Of a stretch of DNA of 64,000 nt, positions 10,626 to 22,702 are shown piece after piece (position 1 is the first letter of the stretch; every line of letters starts with the position of its first letter). This stretch comes from Epiperipatus broadwayi (lineage: Eukaryota > Onychophora > Udeonychophora > Euonychophora > Peripatidae). Location: the NCBI GenBank assembly GCA_028023455.1, contig JAQFVV010006643.1:246001-310000 (forward strand), read 5' to 3'. The notes under the pieces were generated by a model, which did not search any database, was not told where the DNA came from, and saw nothing but the letters and a program-made list of their open reading frames with translations. The translations under genes were made by a program, and so were the position numbers.

Positions 10626-13214
10626 GATTATGTGGAAAAAAAGAAATTATGAATCAGAAAAATATTTTTAGAACTTCAATGAATTTAACCTACTTTTTGA
10701 TATAAAAGGTTAACACAAAGTATCTATTGTATTTGTATTTCCTTTTGACAAATAAATATTTATATTGGTATATGTGGCTAAATATTCATATCATAATAAT
10801 ATGAAATACCAGTGTGCAACAGATTGAAACCTTTTTAAATAAATTATTCTCAGAGCTCAACCACTTTATATAAATCTTCAGCTTATCTGATTGTAATAAT
10901 TTCAAATCTCTTAATATACTTTTTATAAATGTTGACTTTTCCACAATATTTTATAGCATAACAAAGATAAAAATTAAAATAAAATCTCCATCTTTATGAC
11001 CTTATGGTATTCATGCATGATAGACTATTTTGTGATTTATAATAGTAATAATTTTATAAACTCATGTTTATTACTATTCACCAATGGATTATATATTACA
11101 CCCATAATTCCATATTTGTGGCATATTAAACATTAATGCCAACCATAAATATGAATGAATTTCATATGGTAGACCTGAAGTTTTCCTATCTTTTCATCAA
11201 CACAGAATCATTTTTGTAACTATGTCATTATCTTCTCCTTAACATTGATTTACCTGTTGTTATTAAGTTGGAAACAAACATTTTTCATTACAAAGTGAAA
11301 CATAGCTACTTAAACATGATGACTCAAAATGGAGCTTCTGATATGATAGATTTAAGATATAGTGATTCATTATTTATTTGTTATCCTTGTGATCATTATC
11401 ATGGAAAAATTCATTACAGTTCTTATAAAAATTGCTCGATGAAAATAATGTAATTGCTTCAGAGAATATGTTGTAGACAGAATCCTCTTTCAATAGATAT
11501 CATAGACAGTTATTTGATCTAAACTCAGTGTCATTGCAGATTTATACAGTTACTTTAATAATATTAGTATACTCTTCATACTACTAATACATAGCTCATC
11601 TAGGGTCTTTTTGTTAGCCAAAAGGTATATTTAAAATATATCTTCTATATTGTTGTATTCTTAAATTATTGCTGGAAGCTGATCAAAATAACTTACATAT
11701 TTTTTTTTGTTTTCACTCAATGACCAAGCTGTGGTTTTAATGACTTCTTCTTTTTTTGGAAGTAGCTATAAAATTTTGTGTAATGTAAGTTTATACTCAT
11801 ATTTTAAAAAAAGGGGAGAGAACAAAATAATAATTATCTAATTGTACCTATGTCAAACACCTGTTACTTAATTATCAAAGATCAATAAACCAAAGATAAA
11901 TTGTGTTTAAAAAGACAAATAGATAGAAGAAAAAGGACAAATAATACAACTTTCTTTCACCTCTGAATATCTAAATACAGTCATACTTTCATATCAGTAA
12001 TTTTAAACTATTTTATAAAAGAACTAAAATAATCTAGAAATTATCTTTTACGTAAATGGCATGATCACATTTCACAAAACTGGGTTTAAGCTTAAATTTA
12101 ACAACCATCACTTTTTTTCCCCTCGGACAAAACTGTTTATAATTTGAAGACAAATAGAATAAAAATGAACTTTTTAAAAAAAAATAATAATAATAATTAA
12201 AATGTGTGTTTGTGTGCGCATAAATGTGTAGTATGAATGTGAATGTGTGTATTTTAGTAATAATGCATTCCATTACACGTTTCTGCAATAATTATATTGT
12301 TGCAAAAAAAATTTTAAATACTGCCTAACGCTATACGAATAATAATAAATAAAATGGAAAATCGTATAACTTTAAAATACCAACGAAAAAAACAAATTTA
12401 TACTAAAATTCTCTAACAATCATGGTCTCATCTATTTTAAAAATATATTTGTATATATAAAATTTCATTGCACATACTTTTGTGACTAATAATAGACTTT
12501 CACTGGTCATTCATTTATGGTTATAACAATTGGTGGCCAGTTGAGAAAAAGATTTAGAAACAACTCAGCAAACATTAGATAGAATTGTGACCTATATATG
12601 AAACGTTGGGATGTTTTAATTAAGTTAATTTCATATATAGAAACTAAATTGGAAGTAATTATACTCCCATGTTGAAATGTAAAACTGTAATAAAAATTTC
12701 AAAAATCAATATGGTTTATTTAAATTAAACCTGATCTAACGCTAACAATATTTATACATAATTTTAAAATAATTAAGAATTTTAAAATCATTTAATTTAG
12801 AACTATTCAAGGTATTAAAATCGTGTTAATACAAACTATATAAAAATAAACTTCAAAAATAATAAATGAATCTCTTGAACCAATACTTTATTTAACTCTT
12901 CTTTTTATTAATGTTATTTTTTTATATGTTATATTATAATTTGTACGTGAATAATTTAGAGTCAAACCCCAGTTGAATGATTTTTGGTATTTTTTATCAG
13001 TTCACAAGAAGCCATAGGATTTTTTTTTAAAAAAATATTCAGTTTATAACCAGCTTATCTATATATCTAACAATGGTCAATAAACAAATGTCTAACTATT
13101 ATTAACTAAAGTCTAAAATTAATTTAGGTTAGTCACATTAATATAAATAGGATTTCTGTAAAAATGAAAAATTATATTATGCTTCTTCATCTCTGATAGG
13201 AGAAATATTATATA
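10626..13214. other. AT-rich stretch, no gene seen
   Basis: No recognised protein, although a 61-codon open frame at 11268-11453 (plus) has ordinary amino-acid composition and no family resemblance. A TG-rich run lies at 12203-12250. Confidence 0.45.
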
Positions 13215-13550
13215 TATCTATGGATGCTGATTTCATATTTTGCTTTCACTTATATATATATGGAGGTTGGTCCCATAGTTTGCTTTTATATATATAGAGA
13301 GAGATGCTAGTTTTATAGTTTGTTTTCACTTATATATACAAAACGCCCCATAGTTACAGTTTCAGCCACATTCCCCCTGAATTTTTGTAGACAAATTCGG
13401 ATTATTCTTTATTTAAAGGGGCAGTGTTGATGAAACAATATAGTTATGGGCATTTCAAATATTTTATATAGATGTCAACTGCATTGTTTCTATATATTTA
13501 TGAACGCTAGTTTTATAGTTTGCTTCTACTTATATATATATATGTTACAT
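13215..13550 (+). repeat. Degenerate ~42-45-bp tandem repeat with an internal insert
   Basis: Four related units, of the form GATGCTRGTTTTATAGTTTG followed by YTTYYACTTATATATA, at about 13219, 13261, 13303 and 13502. Units 3 and 4 are separated by ~150 bp of different sequence (13338-13490) that starts near GCCCCATAGTTA and contains GTTATGGGC near its right side, a weak inverted pair. The array may be an old satellite hit by a small element. Confidence 0.55.
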
Positions 13551-13934
13551 GGTCATCAGTGACAATATTAAAATTCACTTAGTTTAAACAAAAAATAGTT
13601 AATGAAGAAAAATTCTGTTTACAAAACTTTGTGAAGCATCTCTTCAAGAAATGTATAACTTTTTAAATTATTTTTTAAAACAATTGGGTAAAAACTCATT
13701 TTGCTTGGAGTCTGCCTACCACTTAGGATTTCAAATTCAGATAGCGCATGAATAATTTGTTAAGTGACTAAGAATTTTCCTATAATTAGCTTATATATTG
13801 TTTAGAATTGTTATTTTAATTAATACTTTTTAGGTAGAGAGTCTATATTTAATTCAGTTATTCATTCAATTATTGATCAATAATGGATAATTAATTATTT
13901 TTAGGAAAAGGATAAAAAAAAATTAAAAATCCCT
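13551..13934. other. AT-rich stretch, no gene seen
   Basis: No feature recognised. The boundary with the following LINE is not sharply defined. Confidence 0.4.
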
Positions 13935-15235
13935 ATTCCATTTTCATGCAGTTGTTTGATGAATAATATTTTTCCCTTTCCTTGTTCCTTTGTAAAACTA
14001 TTCTAGAGAGACCTTTACCAGCTAATGCCAAAAATCTCATATTATCTTCCATTCGTAAAAATGTCTAAACAGTTTCAAAATAAAATCAACCGATTATGTA
14101 CCAAACTTCTCTGGAGAGGAAGGACAGTTGCTATTAGCTTACGAGGCATCCAACGACCACGCAGGTTCAATGGACTGTCATTCCACTCAATACAAGCAAT
14201 CATTTTACAGAAAACCCATAACACTCTACATAATCTGATCATCTCATGTGGATACTCCAACATTATTAAAAAAATTACACCGACAGATCGTCCTCCGCCC
14301 TCTGCCAGTTCATGGATAGCCTCCCTAATAGACCACTTACAACTTTATAACCCAATAAAGCCCTCTAACCTTAACAAAAAAATCACCTTATGGGAAGCAT
14401 ACAATATAATCAACTATAATCAACAACCCATTAAAACCAGCCTAAAAATAACCAACCAAAGACTCATTTCACACTTCAAAAGATGGAGTCTGGAACCCAA
14501 ATTCCTTGACTTCATCATTAAAATAAATCTTAATCGGCTTCCCACATTGGTTCCTTTATCACCGAAGAGGTTTTAACAGCATTGATCCTATATGTGGTCT
14601 GTGTGTGTCTCGTGAAGATGAAGCCATAGACCATATTATACACCGGTGCCCAAGACTTAAAACACTGAAAGAGATAATTATAATTAAATTCCAACATAAG
14701 ACCTGATATGATTTTCTCACTTGAAAATGCCATTCATAATGGATTTTTTTCAATAATAAGGCTTTCTACCTTTGTCCTTTATTCCATATGGATAGTGAGA
14801 TGCAAAACTCTCATGGAATTACCCCCGCCACAAATCATACCATTGTTTTATCAAACGCTCAAAAAATCAAGCGTGACCAGCTCCTGGCCTCCAGTAAAGT
14901 CTTTGATGACACCTGGTCTTTAACTGCTCTTTCATTTTCCTGATTATCAACTCCCACCTACCCAGCATTATAGAATAGGAAATTCTAAAAGAAAATATGC
15001 ATGTTTATATTAAAAATGCTTATTCCATTAAACAAGTTCTTAGAATCTTATCACTATACCTAACCACATAAGAGTATAACAATTGTACTCTCATAACAAA
15101 ATCTAGCCAGATGACAAATAGAACATTATACAATCATATTATTGTACAATTTATTCATTTATCTATCCTTTATTAGTATGTAATCACTATTTATTGTTAA
15201 TAAAAAATTTTGTTGAAATGAAAACAATGTCGGAG
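13935..15235 (+). mobile_element. L1/Tx1-like LINE, 5'-truncated 3' end, frameshifted
   Basis: The plus strand encodes the C-terminal third of an L1/Tx1-group ORF2 protein. Frame one (14025-14576, open 183 codons) reads MPKISYYLPFVK, then INRLCTKLLWRGRT and LRGIQRPRRFNGLSFHSIQA, equivalent to the P-K-x-L-Y...F-x-W-x-G-K...R-I-x-x-x-x-L-x-x-P-x-x-x-G-G-L-x-x-P-x segment after the reverse transcriptase. About 14550 the frame changes and YHRRGFNSIDPICGLCV then DHIIHRCPRLK gives the C-x2-C...H-x4-C zinc knuckle. A third open piece (14708-14923) contains YSIWIVRC, the usual end of the family. The 3' UTR runs to ~15235. Base composition is more C-rich than the surroundings, suggesting later arrival than the neighbouring relics. 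The RT and endonuclease domains are absent. Confidence 0.75.
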
Positions 15236-16155
15236 TATTCTCTAAGATCATTGTTTTTATTGTATACGTTTGAAATCGGTTACATCCAGTCAATTTTACA
15301 TTGGTTTAGATGTATACACCATGACCAATTCCTTTCTTTTATCAAACAATAAACTACATTAATGTCACTGATTCATTATTTATCAAAAAATATATTTTAA
15401 AAAAAGTCTTCATTATAAAACATTCAGTATAAAGAAATATTGATATATTGCTGAAAGGAAAAGACCAACTTTTAATGATAGACAAAATATTTAAACAATT
15501 AAGAATTCTCTTTGTTAAATTAGTTTCTCTATCTTAATCATTTTTTTTAGCTAAATAATGAAAACAAAGAGAAAATAATTGTTGGCTTTTTTTTTTTTAG
15601 AATTAATTACTAATTGATTTATTAATTAATACATTTGTTATTAAAATTCTATTTCTAAAAAATGTCAACAATTTGAATTATAATTAATGCTTTCAATTTT
15701 GTTTCCATAAATGGTCTTACGAAAAACTAAAAAAGTTTCCAATTTTTAGTCATGTGGTTATTATCGTATTTTACTTCGCTATATCTAAAAATATTTAAGT
15801 ATAATATTGTCAGTGGTGATATATACAAACAAGTCAAACATAAACGTATATAAAAAAGACTTTATTCAAGTAGGTGGCCTTTAGCTAATTAAGTATTTTA
15901 TCCGATTAATGGTCAAATGCTGCAAATAAAAGACGCTAACTTTTAGCATGTCTCCAATATTTGCATAAGTACTTTTGCTATCCAGATGATAGCAGGTGGG
16001 GTCTTATTGAAACATAGATATAATTTTGACATTAATACCAAACAAATATATATGTAGATAAATATATACATGTGAATATATAGAAAGTTATAATTAGTCA
16101 AAATTCTGAAATATTTCAGAAAGAAAAGTTGATTGCAAAAGAGATTAGGTGAATC
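15236..16155. other. AT-rich stretch, no gene seen
   Basis: Homopolymer-rich, no recognisable coding or repeat structure. Confidence 0.45.
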
Positions 16156-16257
16156 ATTGGTGGTCGAGAGGTCAGCGACAGCAGCTTTACAAGCAGTTGT
16201 CCCGGGTTAGCGGGTTCGCTTCCCGGCTGATGCTATGACACATGAGAGAAAAAAAAG
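16156..16257 (+). mobile_element. tRNA-derived SINE
   Basis: Begins TTGGTGGTCGAGAGGTCAGC (A-box-like D arm), then GCAGCTTTACAAGCAG (anticodon-arm-like), CCCGGGTTAGCGGGTTCGCTTC (B box GGGTTCGCTTCCC), then tail GATGCTATGACACATGAGAG and poly-A. The tail is shared with the SINEs at 2.35, 37.6 and 55.2 kb and with the LINE-SINE chimera at 33.7 kb. The head is closest to the one on that chimera. Flanking duplication not obvious. Confidence 0.8.
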
Positions 16258-17475
16258 TGATTAAAAAATAGCTCCACAACATGTCAAATATTCAGACATA
16301 AAAAAACATTGTGAGATTGTATATATATATGTATTGTGTTTCACAGATTGTTTTATATAATTGTGGCACAACTCGTATTTAAAATTTTGTTATCTTTATT
16401 TTCACCTCTTTCACAATTTTTGTATTGGAGTTAACATGACCATAGTTGTTTACGAGAGAGCTATTAATTAATACATAGCTAAAGATAACATTAATAATAT
16501 GGGATCTTGACTGATATGTATAACAATTTAAAAATTGATATGAATTTAGTGCTAAACATTTTGAATACTTTAAAAACTATAATATAAAAATTATATAATT
16601 TTATCAAATAATGAATGTGTTTTTATAGCGTTTTTATCTTCTAAAAGCTAATAATAGCTAGATTTCAATTACTGATCAGTAAATTTCTATACTGTGGCTA
16701 CTTGGATGAAATAAAAATAATAAAAATCTACAACTTGCATAAAAAAATTTCCAATCGAATTCTTATTTAAACTCAAAATAGCATATGGATGAATGACTTA
16801 TCTATGCTATAAATCTCTTTAATATATATATATTCATCTAGGCCTTATGATAAAATGGTAGCATCTGCAAAATCTTCACCTTCTAATATTCAATCTAAAC
16901 TAATTAAATCAGCCACTCTTAGACAGTATGGCTCCAAGCAAACAAACAAAAAAGGAAGAAAGAAACAAAAGAAAGAGGAGGGGAAACTGCTCTAGAAGTG
17001 ACTTTTGCATGACTATACATATCAACTTCTGAAACACAAATATGTCTACATATAAAATATGTTGGTCAATTTTATATTTATTTGATATTTTGCATGGTGT
17101 CTTTTAATTCTTCAACAGAAAACTTTTCTTTTTGAAATATTTAACACTATGCATAATAGTAGTTCTCCAGTGCATTTTATTCTCTGCTATATTTTCCCAA
17201 TGAAAATAATTGACATTTTTTTAGAATGACTATGATAGTTTTTATAATATAGTTGTGACTATATTTCTCACAAAACCATTCTCAAGTACACCATAGAACA
17301 CCTTTTAAAAAAGTTGTACATTGTTCATTCATTTTAAATGTCCAATTAAATGAAGGACTGATTTTATAATAATGGACTCTATAGTATCTCATTCAGCAAA
17401 TTGAAAAAACATGTTGATTGTTTATAGGATCTTGACATTTTAAACATTTTATGAAGCAATCTTAAATTAAACTTT
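16258..17475. other. AT-rich stretch with one possible tRNA-like fragment
   Basis: Around 16845-16915, TTATGATAAAATGGTAGCAT and later ATATTCAATCTAA resemble degenerate A and B boxes of a tRNA-derived SINE; support is weak. A purine-rich run (AAAGGAAGAAAGAAACAAAA) lies near 16951. Nothing else recognised. Confidence 0.35.
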
Positions 17476-18964
17476 TCTAATGCCTTTATGAAAAACAAAA
17501 AAACACAAGTTAAAACTTGCTAATGCTTGTATTTATGACAATAGATGGCATTCTACCAAAAACACTGTCAAGCGTAAGTTTGTTTACATAAACGTCAGAG
17601 CAAGCATTCACTATCTCTAACTTTAGTTCCACCTTCAGATCATGATTTCAAGCTATTTGCTATCATCAGTGAAGGACAAAAATAAGAAAATCGATCTAAA
17701 CACAAACTCTGAGCATTTTCATTCAGCTTGCAAGCATGAATCTTTTAGACACATAATGTCTTCAAACTCAGCATAGCAAGCCAGATAGCTAGCAAGTTTT
17801 AACTTGTGTTTTTTTGTTTTTCATAAATGCACCTTTGAGGTCTTTCTTGCAATGATATATATTGCAGAGGCTTCTACTATGTGGTGATGCTGAACTGATA
17901 TCAGACCCATGTAGCTATCTGGCTTGCTATGCTGAGTTTGAAGACATTACGTGTCTAAAAGATTCACGCTTGCAAGCTGAATAGAAACTGTTTCATAAAC
18001 GCTCAGAGTTTGTGTTTAGATCTATTTTCTTATTCCTGTCCTTCACTGATGACAGCAAATAGCTTGAAATCATGATCTGAAGGTGGAACTAAAGTTAGAG
18101 ATAGTGAATGCTTGCTCTGACATTTATGTAAACAAACTTACGCTTGACGGCATTTTTGGTAGAACGCCACCTATTGTCATAAATACAAGCGTTAGCAAGT
18201 TTTTGGTTTTTCATAAATGTACCTTTAGGTCTTTCTTGCAATGATATATCTTGCAGAGGCTTCTACTATGTGGTGCTGAACTGATATCAGACCCATGTAG
18301 ATATCTGGCTTGCTATGCTGAGTTTGAAGACATTACGTGTCTAAAAGATTCACGCTTGCAAGCTGAATAGAAACTGTTTCATAAACGCTCAGAGTTTGTG
18401 TTTAGATCTATTTTCTTATTCCTGTCCTTCACTGACGACAGCAAATAGCTTGAAATCATGATCTGAAGGTGGAACTAAAGTTAGAGATAGTGAATGCTTG
18501 CTCTGATGTTTATGTAAACAAACTTATGCTTGACTGATGGTGTTTTTGGTAGAACACCATCTATTGTCATAAATACAAGCGTTAGCAAGTTTTAACTTGT
18601 GAAAGTTTTTCATAAATTTACCTTTGAGGTCTTTCTTGCAATGATATATATTGCAGAGGTTTCTACTATGTGATGCTGCTAAACTGATAGCAGACCCATG
18701 TAGCTATCTGGCTTGCTATGCTGAGTTTGAAGACATTCACGCTTGCAAGCTGAATAGAAACTGTTTCATAAATGCTCAGAGTTTGTGTTTAGATCTATTT
18801 TCTTATTCCTGTCCTTCACTGATGATAGCAAATAGCTTGAAATCATGATCTGAAGGTGGAACTAAAGTTAGAGATAGTGAATGCTTGCTCTGACGTTTAT
18901 GTAAACAAACTTACACTTGACAGTGTTTTTGATAGAACGACATCTATTGTCTAATGCCTTTATG
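17476..18964. mobile_element. Composite repeat: one inverted + three direct units with 15-bp TSD
   Basis: Both ends carry the same 15 bases TCTAATGCCTTTATG (17476-17490 and 18950-18964), a probable target-site duplication. Inside lie four copies of one unit: an inverted copy (~17491-17830) and three direct copies (~17831-18220, 18221-18619, 18620-18949). Landmarks are GCAATGATATATATTGCAGA, ATCTGGCTTGCTATGCTGAG, TGAAGGTGGAACTAAAGTTA and GTAAACAAACTTAYRCTTGA. Direct copies are ~95% alike by eye; the inverted copy lacks about the first 85 bp of the unit. A mirrored border, AAGTTTTAACTTGTG, joins units. No protein is conserved. Not assignable to a named family. Confidence 0.8.
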
Positions 18965-18965
18965 T

Positions 18966-21400
18966 TGTGTTAACAGAGTGTGGGAATCTTATTTTTATAC
19001 AATAAATTAGGTAAAATAACATAAATATGTACAGCTTAATTGCAGTAATTATTTCCCTATGATGAACTACTCTATTTTTTAAATTGTCAATATCTAAGTC
19101 TACTTTTCTATTTATAAAACTACCAAGATATTTCAACTGGTTTATATTCTCAAATTGATTGTCATCCAAAGAATTGCTGAGGATTTTTTTTTATCACAGG
19201 CTAATAAACAACTCTGAATTTTTTAAATATTAAGAAACCAAGTCTTTAATAATTAAATACATTTGTAAATTATAATCCAAACATCAATTTACTGTAAAAT
19301 CAGAATCCCAAAAAGATGAAGTTTTTGTTTTCACTTTTAATCATTCAAATTAAAAATTTCACCAATCAAATGTATATCCATCTCATCTTGATCCCCATTT
19401 TATTAAGCCTTCTATAAAAAATTGCAAAAATCACTTATATAAAAATTGAAAACAATACCAGAGAACACATCGTTGTTTGACACCAGTTTTCATTCCACAT
19501 GTCTTAGATTTTCCAACTGTAGTAAGAATACTGCCTCTCATTTCATTATATAGAAGCTATGTAATGGAAATAAATTTTATTATACAACCATTTAACGTCA
19601 AGAAGCCCTATTAACTGAATCAAATATCTTGATCAAATCAATAAAAGCAAAATACAAATTACTCCATTGTTTCCAATATTTTTCTTGCAATTACCTGACA
19701 TATCCATTGTGCTTTTTGATTTTCTAAAACTACAATGAGTCTCTGATAATCATTTATCTGTGACTGAAAGCAACCTATTCAACATAATCTTTGAAAATAC
19801 CTTTACTGTATTACATAACAATGATATTCCATGATAATTGATGCAATCTTCTCTATTGTTGCTGTTTTTAAAAATTAAAACAATGATAGTAAAATGGCAT
19901 AACTTCATGGGTAATACATTTTTAAAAAGCTGCAATATTTTTGGCTGTAACATATCAGATTTTTATCAGAACTTGCAGCATTAAATTTTTAAGATTACAA
20001 AGACCTGTTTTGATTTTACTAAACTGTATATCCTTGTCAAAATCTAAGTAAGTAGATGAAATATATCATTAAAAGTCACCCTCAATTCTTGTTTCATTAT
20101 TGAAAAAATAATCAAAATACTTTCTTCACCTGTCTTTATATAAGAGAATGATATTATTAGATTTCACAGTATTGTAATAATTATTCTCAGATTTATATGT
20201 TGCTTTTAATGCACTTAAAAGTAAAAAGATCTAAAATGACCATGATCAGCAAATGTTTACCTTCTTTGACCCTTTAAACCACCAATCATTTTTAAGCCTT
20301 CTTCAGTGGCTGAACTTTTGTCTTTTATATAATCTATATTTATTATAAAGTTCCACATTTAATTTATTATTCTGCTAAACAGAAAATGTCATATTTCCTT
20401 TTAATCAAATCATTAATAATAAAAGTATTGCCAAAAAAACAGACATAATTGTTGTTTTAGTGAACCCCACAATAGATTTTCTTACATCCATAGCATACTT
20501 TTTAAGATAATTTTATGTTTCAGTAGTATGACAGACCTAAAGATTGAAATTAGCAACTATACTTTTTAATAGACATCGAGACTTAGCACACTACAGTAGA
20601 TTCCTTCTATACATAGTACATTAATTTTCTTGTGAATATGATTGGAATAATATCTATTTTTTAATACAACTATCATTTTAATCTTGGATCTACTAAATTA
20701 ATCCATGAACTGTAGCTTCTAAGTGTTCCTATAATATGAATTTCTCTTGCATTCAGACTCCTAACTATAATGTAATCTATTAAATCTATTTTTTGAAGGA
20801 TGAATGCAGCATGCATAAATCTATGTTTCTGGAATGTTTTAATTGCAGCATAAATAAAGTGTTTGTTATAGCTAATTTATGGGTTGTGCAAAAACCATAA
20901 TTACAAGCCAACTTATAGCAAACAGTATCATTATTTTTAATAAATTTTGGCAACTTGTGCATTAAAGTCTTTAAGAAGAAAAAATGTTGTAATAAGATTG
21001 TAATAAGAAAGAAAACATACCTTCCCTGAATTCTTTGAACCTAAAGTTAGAGCAGAGATGCTAATAAATGGGCATTAGTAACATTGTACAAGACAAATTT
21101 TAATACCATTAGCCTTACATTAATACTATGAGGAATACCAATAGTAGAAAATATTAAATTAGACTTTACAGCAAATCCAACACAACTCATTCTCCTTTCA
21201 TTAACTGATTTATCTTACCAAAACCTTTTACCAATATCACTTGTTCTATCAATCTTCCTTCCTCTGGGATATGAGTTTCACTAAAAACAGCTATATTGAT
21301 TTTAAATTTTGACAGCTCTTTAGTCACCAGTACAGTCCTCCATTCTGTTCTCAAAAAATTTGTGTCAAGGAGAATTTGCATATTCCATATACCAATATTT
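18966..21400 (-). mobile_element. RTE-like LINE relic (endonuclease, RT, C-terminus)
   Basis: Reading right to left on the minus strand: 21381-21187 gives the endonuclease segment LRTEWRTVLVTKELSKFKIN followed by IAVFSETHIPEEG, with S-E-T-H-I-P-E-E-G matching the A-L-S-E-T-R-L-A-E-E-G block of RTE-like elements. 19953-19750 gives the RT block IVLIFKNSNNREDCINYHGI then SLLCNTVKVFSKIMLNRLL, equivalent to L-Y-K-x-K-G-x-R-x-x-C-x-N-x-R-G-I-S-L-L. 19169-18960 gives NINQLKYLGSFINRKVDLDI, the F-x-Y-L-G-S-x-I block downstream of RT. Intervening sequence has many stops, and the catalytic YADD is not seen. Its 3' end is cut off by the composite repeat at 17476-18964. Confidence 0.7.
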
Positions 21401-22230
21401 AAAAGAGAGAAAAAAGATTTATAATGCTTATCTTTAGTATTATCATTGCCTATTACTTTATCACTTTTTATATTATTTTATTGCTGAAATGGGTAATCCA
21501 TCAGGCACAACAACCTAACCAAACTGATAGAGATGAGCCACTTTTAGATCACATTTTCTGGATCTTTCCACTTTCATGGTAGGAAGCGAGAGAAGGGGGT
21601 ACTAGTTAGTGGTGTCTAAAGATATTAAGTTTTGCCAACTGAAACTCTCTCATTCAAATCCAGTGGATAAGCTTATTATATCTTTATTGTTCTTCGTTCA
21701 GTATGAAATTAATGGAAAATGTAAATGTGATTACAAAGTTCCTTTTTTTTAAAACTCCTAATTGGAATTTAATGAAATATTATCTATTTTATTTTCCCTT
21801 TCAATATTACTTTTCTAGTTTAAAAATTTAATGATGTTTTATTCTTACAGAAAATTTCAAAGAAGATAAAATGCTAGTTAATATTTTGACACTCACGCGC
21901 ATACGCAGACATTTTATCAATTGATTTTCTAAGCAATATTTTTTTCGCGGAACTTAGTAATAATTAGAAATGAACGCCTTCAAATATGAAACGGAAATTC
22001 GTCACAATAAAATTTATTTCTAAGAAAATATTGACAACTTTGGAGAATCTTGCTAAGTAAATAATAATCACTCTTAATTAAACAACCGGCTGGGAGGAGG
22101 GGACGTCTTCTCACATGAGTGAAGAGTTGCTATTCAAGACAAAAAGTAAAACAGAGAATGCTGGAAAAGACAGTTTTTTAATCATTAAAATCACATGCTA
22201 ATGAAGAGATTTTTGATCATTAAATTAATT
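21401..22230. other. Intergenic stretch with a possible tRNA-like SINE head
   Basis: At ~21595-21672, ACTAGTTAGTGGTGTCTAAA and CATTCAAATCCAGTGG are spaced like A and B boxes; the acceptor stem does not form, so at best a decayed SINE. 21895-22115 is richer in CpG (CTCACGCGCATACGC, TTTTTTTCGCGG, GGGGACGTCTTC) than the surroundings, with no gene recognised. Confidence 0.3.
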
Positions 22231-22298
22231 ATTGGTGTTTGATAAACTGGTTTCTGTAGTTTTAATTGGTGTTTGATAAACTGGTTTCTGTAGTTTTA
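22231..22298 (+). repeat. Perfect 34-bp tandem duplication
   Basis: The 34 bases beginning ATTGGTGTTTGATAAACTGG occur twice in direct succession (22231-22264, 22265-22298) without a mismatch. Probably a recent slippage or repair duplication. Confidence 0.95.
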
Positions 22299-22605
22299 CT
22301 AAACTAAAAACGTAGGCATTAATCATTGCATAAATATGTTAATTGTATAGCATATATTAAATATTCAGTCAATTAATACTGCCACACACACATGCATGCT
22401 TTAAATCAGTATGTAAATCTTCATAACGTTTTTAAATCTAGGAGCTTAATTTGAAATAAGATTTTTTTATTTTAAAAAAATGCTAAATTTTATCTCTTTT
22501 TTGTAGTTGCTATCTTCAATAGATTAAAAAAGAAAGTAGTATGAATCTGAAATTCGAATCTAAACAAAAAACATGTACTGTGAATATTGATTTTTGTTTT
22601 AGTAC
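22299..22605. other. AT-rich stretch, no gene seen
   Basis: No recognisable feature other than a short CACACACACATGCATGC near 22384. Confidence 0.45.
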
Positions 22606-22702
22606 TTTTTTTTTCATATGTCAAAAGCGTTGAACGGGAAGCGAACCCGGGCTAGCTGCTTGGAAGGCAGCTATGTTAACCACTAGGCCACCAACGCTTG
22701 AC
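22606..22702 (-). mobile_element. SINE with tRNA-Gly(UCC)-like head
   Basis: On the minus strand 22697-22627 is a 71-nt tRNA-shaped sequence: GCGTTGGTGGCCTAGTGGTT (acceptor and A box), the anticodon arm GCTGCCTTCCAAGCAGC with UCC in the loop, and CCCGGGTTCGCTTCCCG (T arm and B box). It is close to animal tRNA-Gly(UCC) as I remember it. Acceptor GCGTTGG pairs with TCAACGC with one wobble, and the T stem has a C-T mismatch. No CCA follows; instead comes TTTTGACATATGAAAA and poly-A, the tail of the other SINEs here. I therefore call it a SINE. A decayed genuine tRNA gene is the alternative. Confidence 0.75.

Noticed and set aside
12203-12250. TG-rich run as regulatory Z-DNA or telomere-like repeat
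   Set aside because: Short, irregular and without any further signal; ordinary low complexity.
22627-22697. Functional tRNA-Gly gene
   Set aside because: T-stem mismatch, altered A and B boxes and a SINE tail with poly-A in place of a terminator make a SINE more likely.
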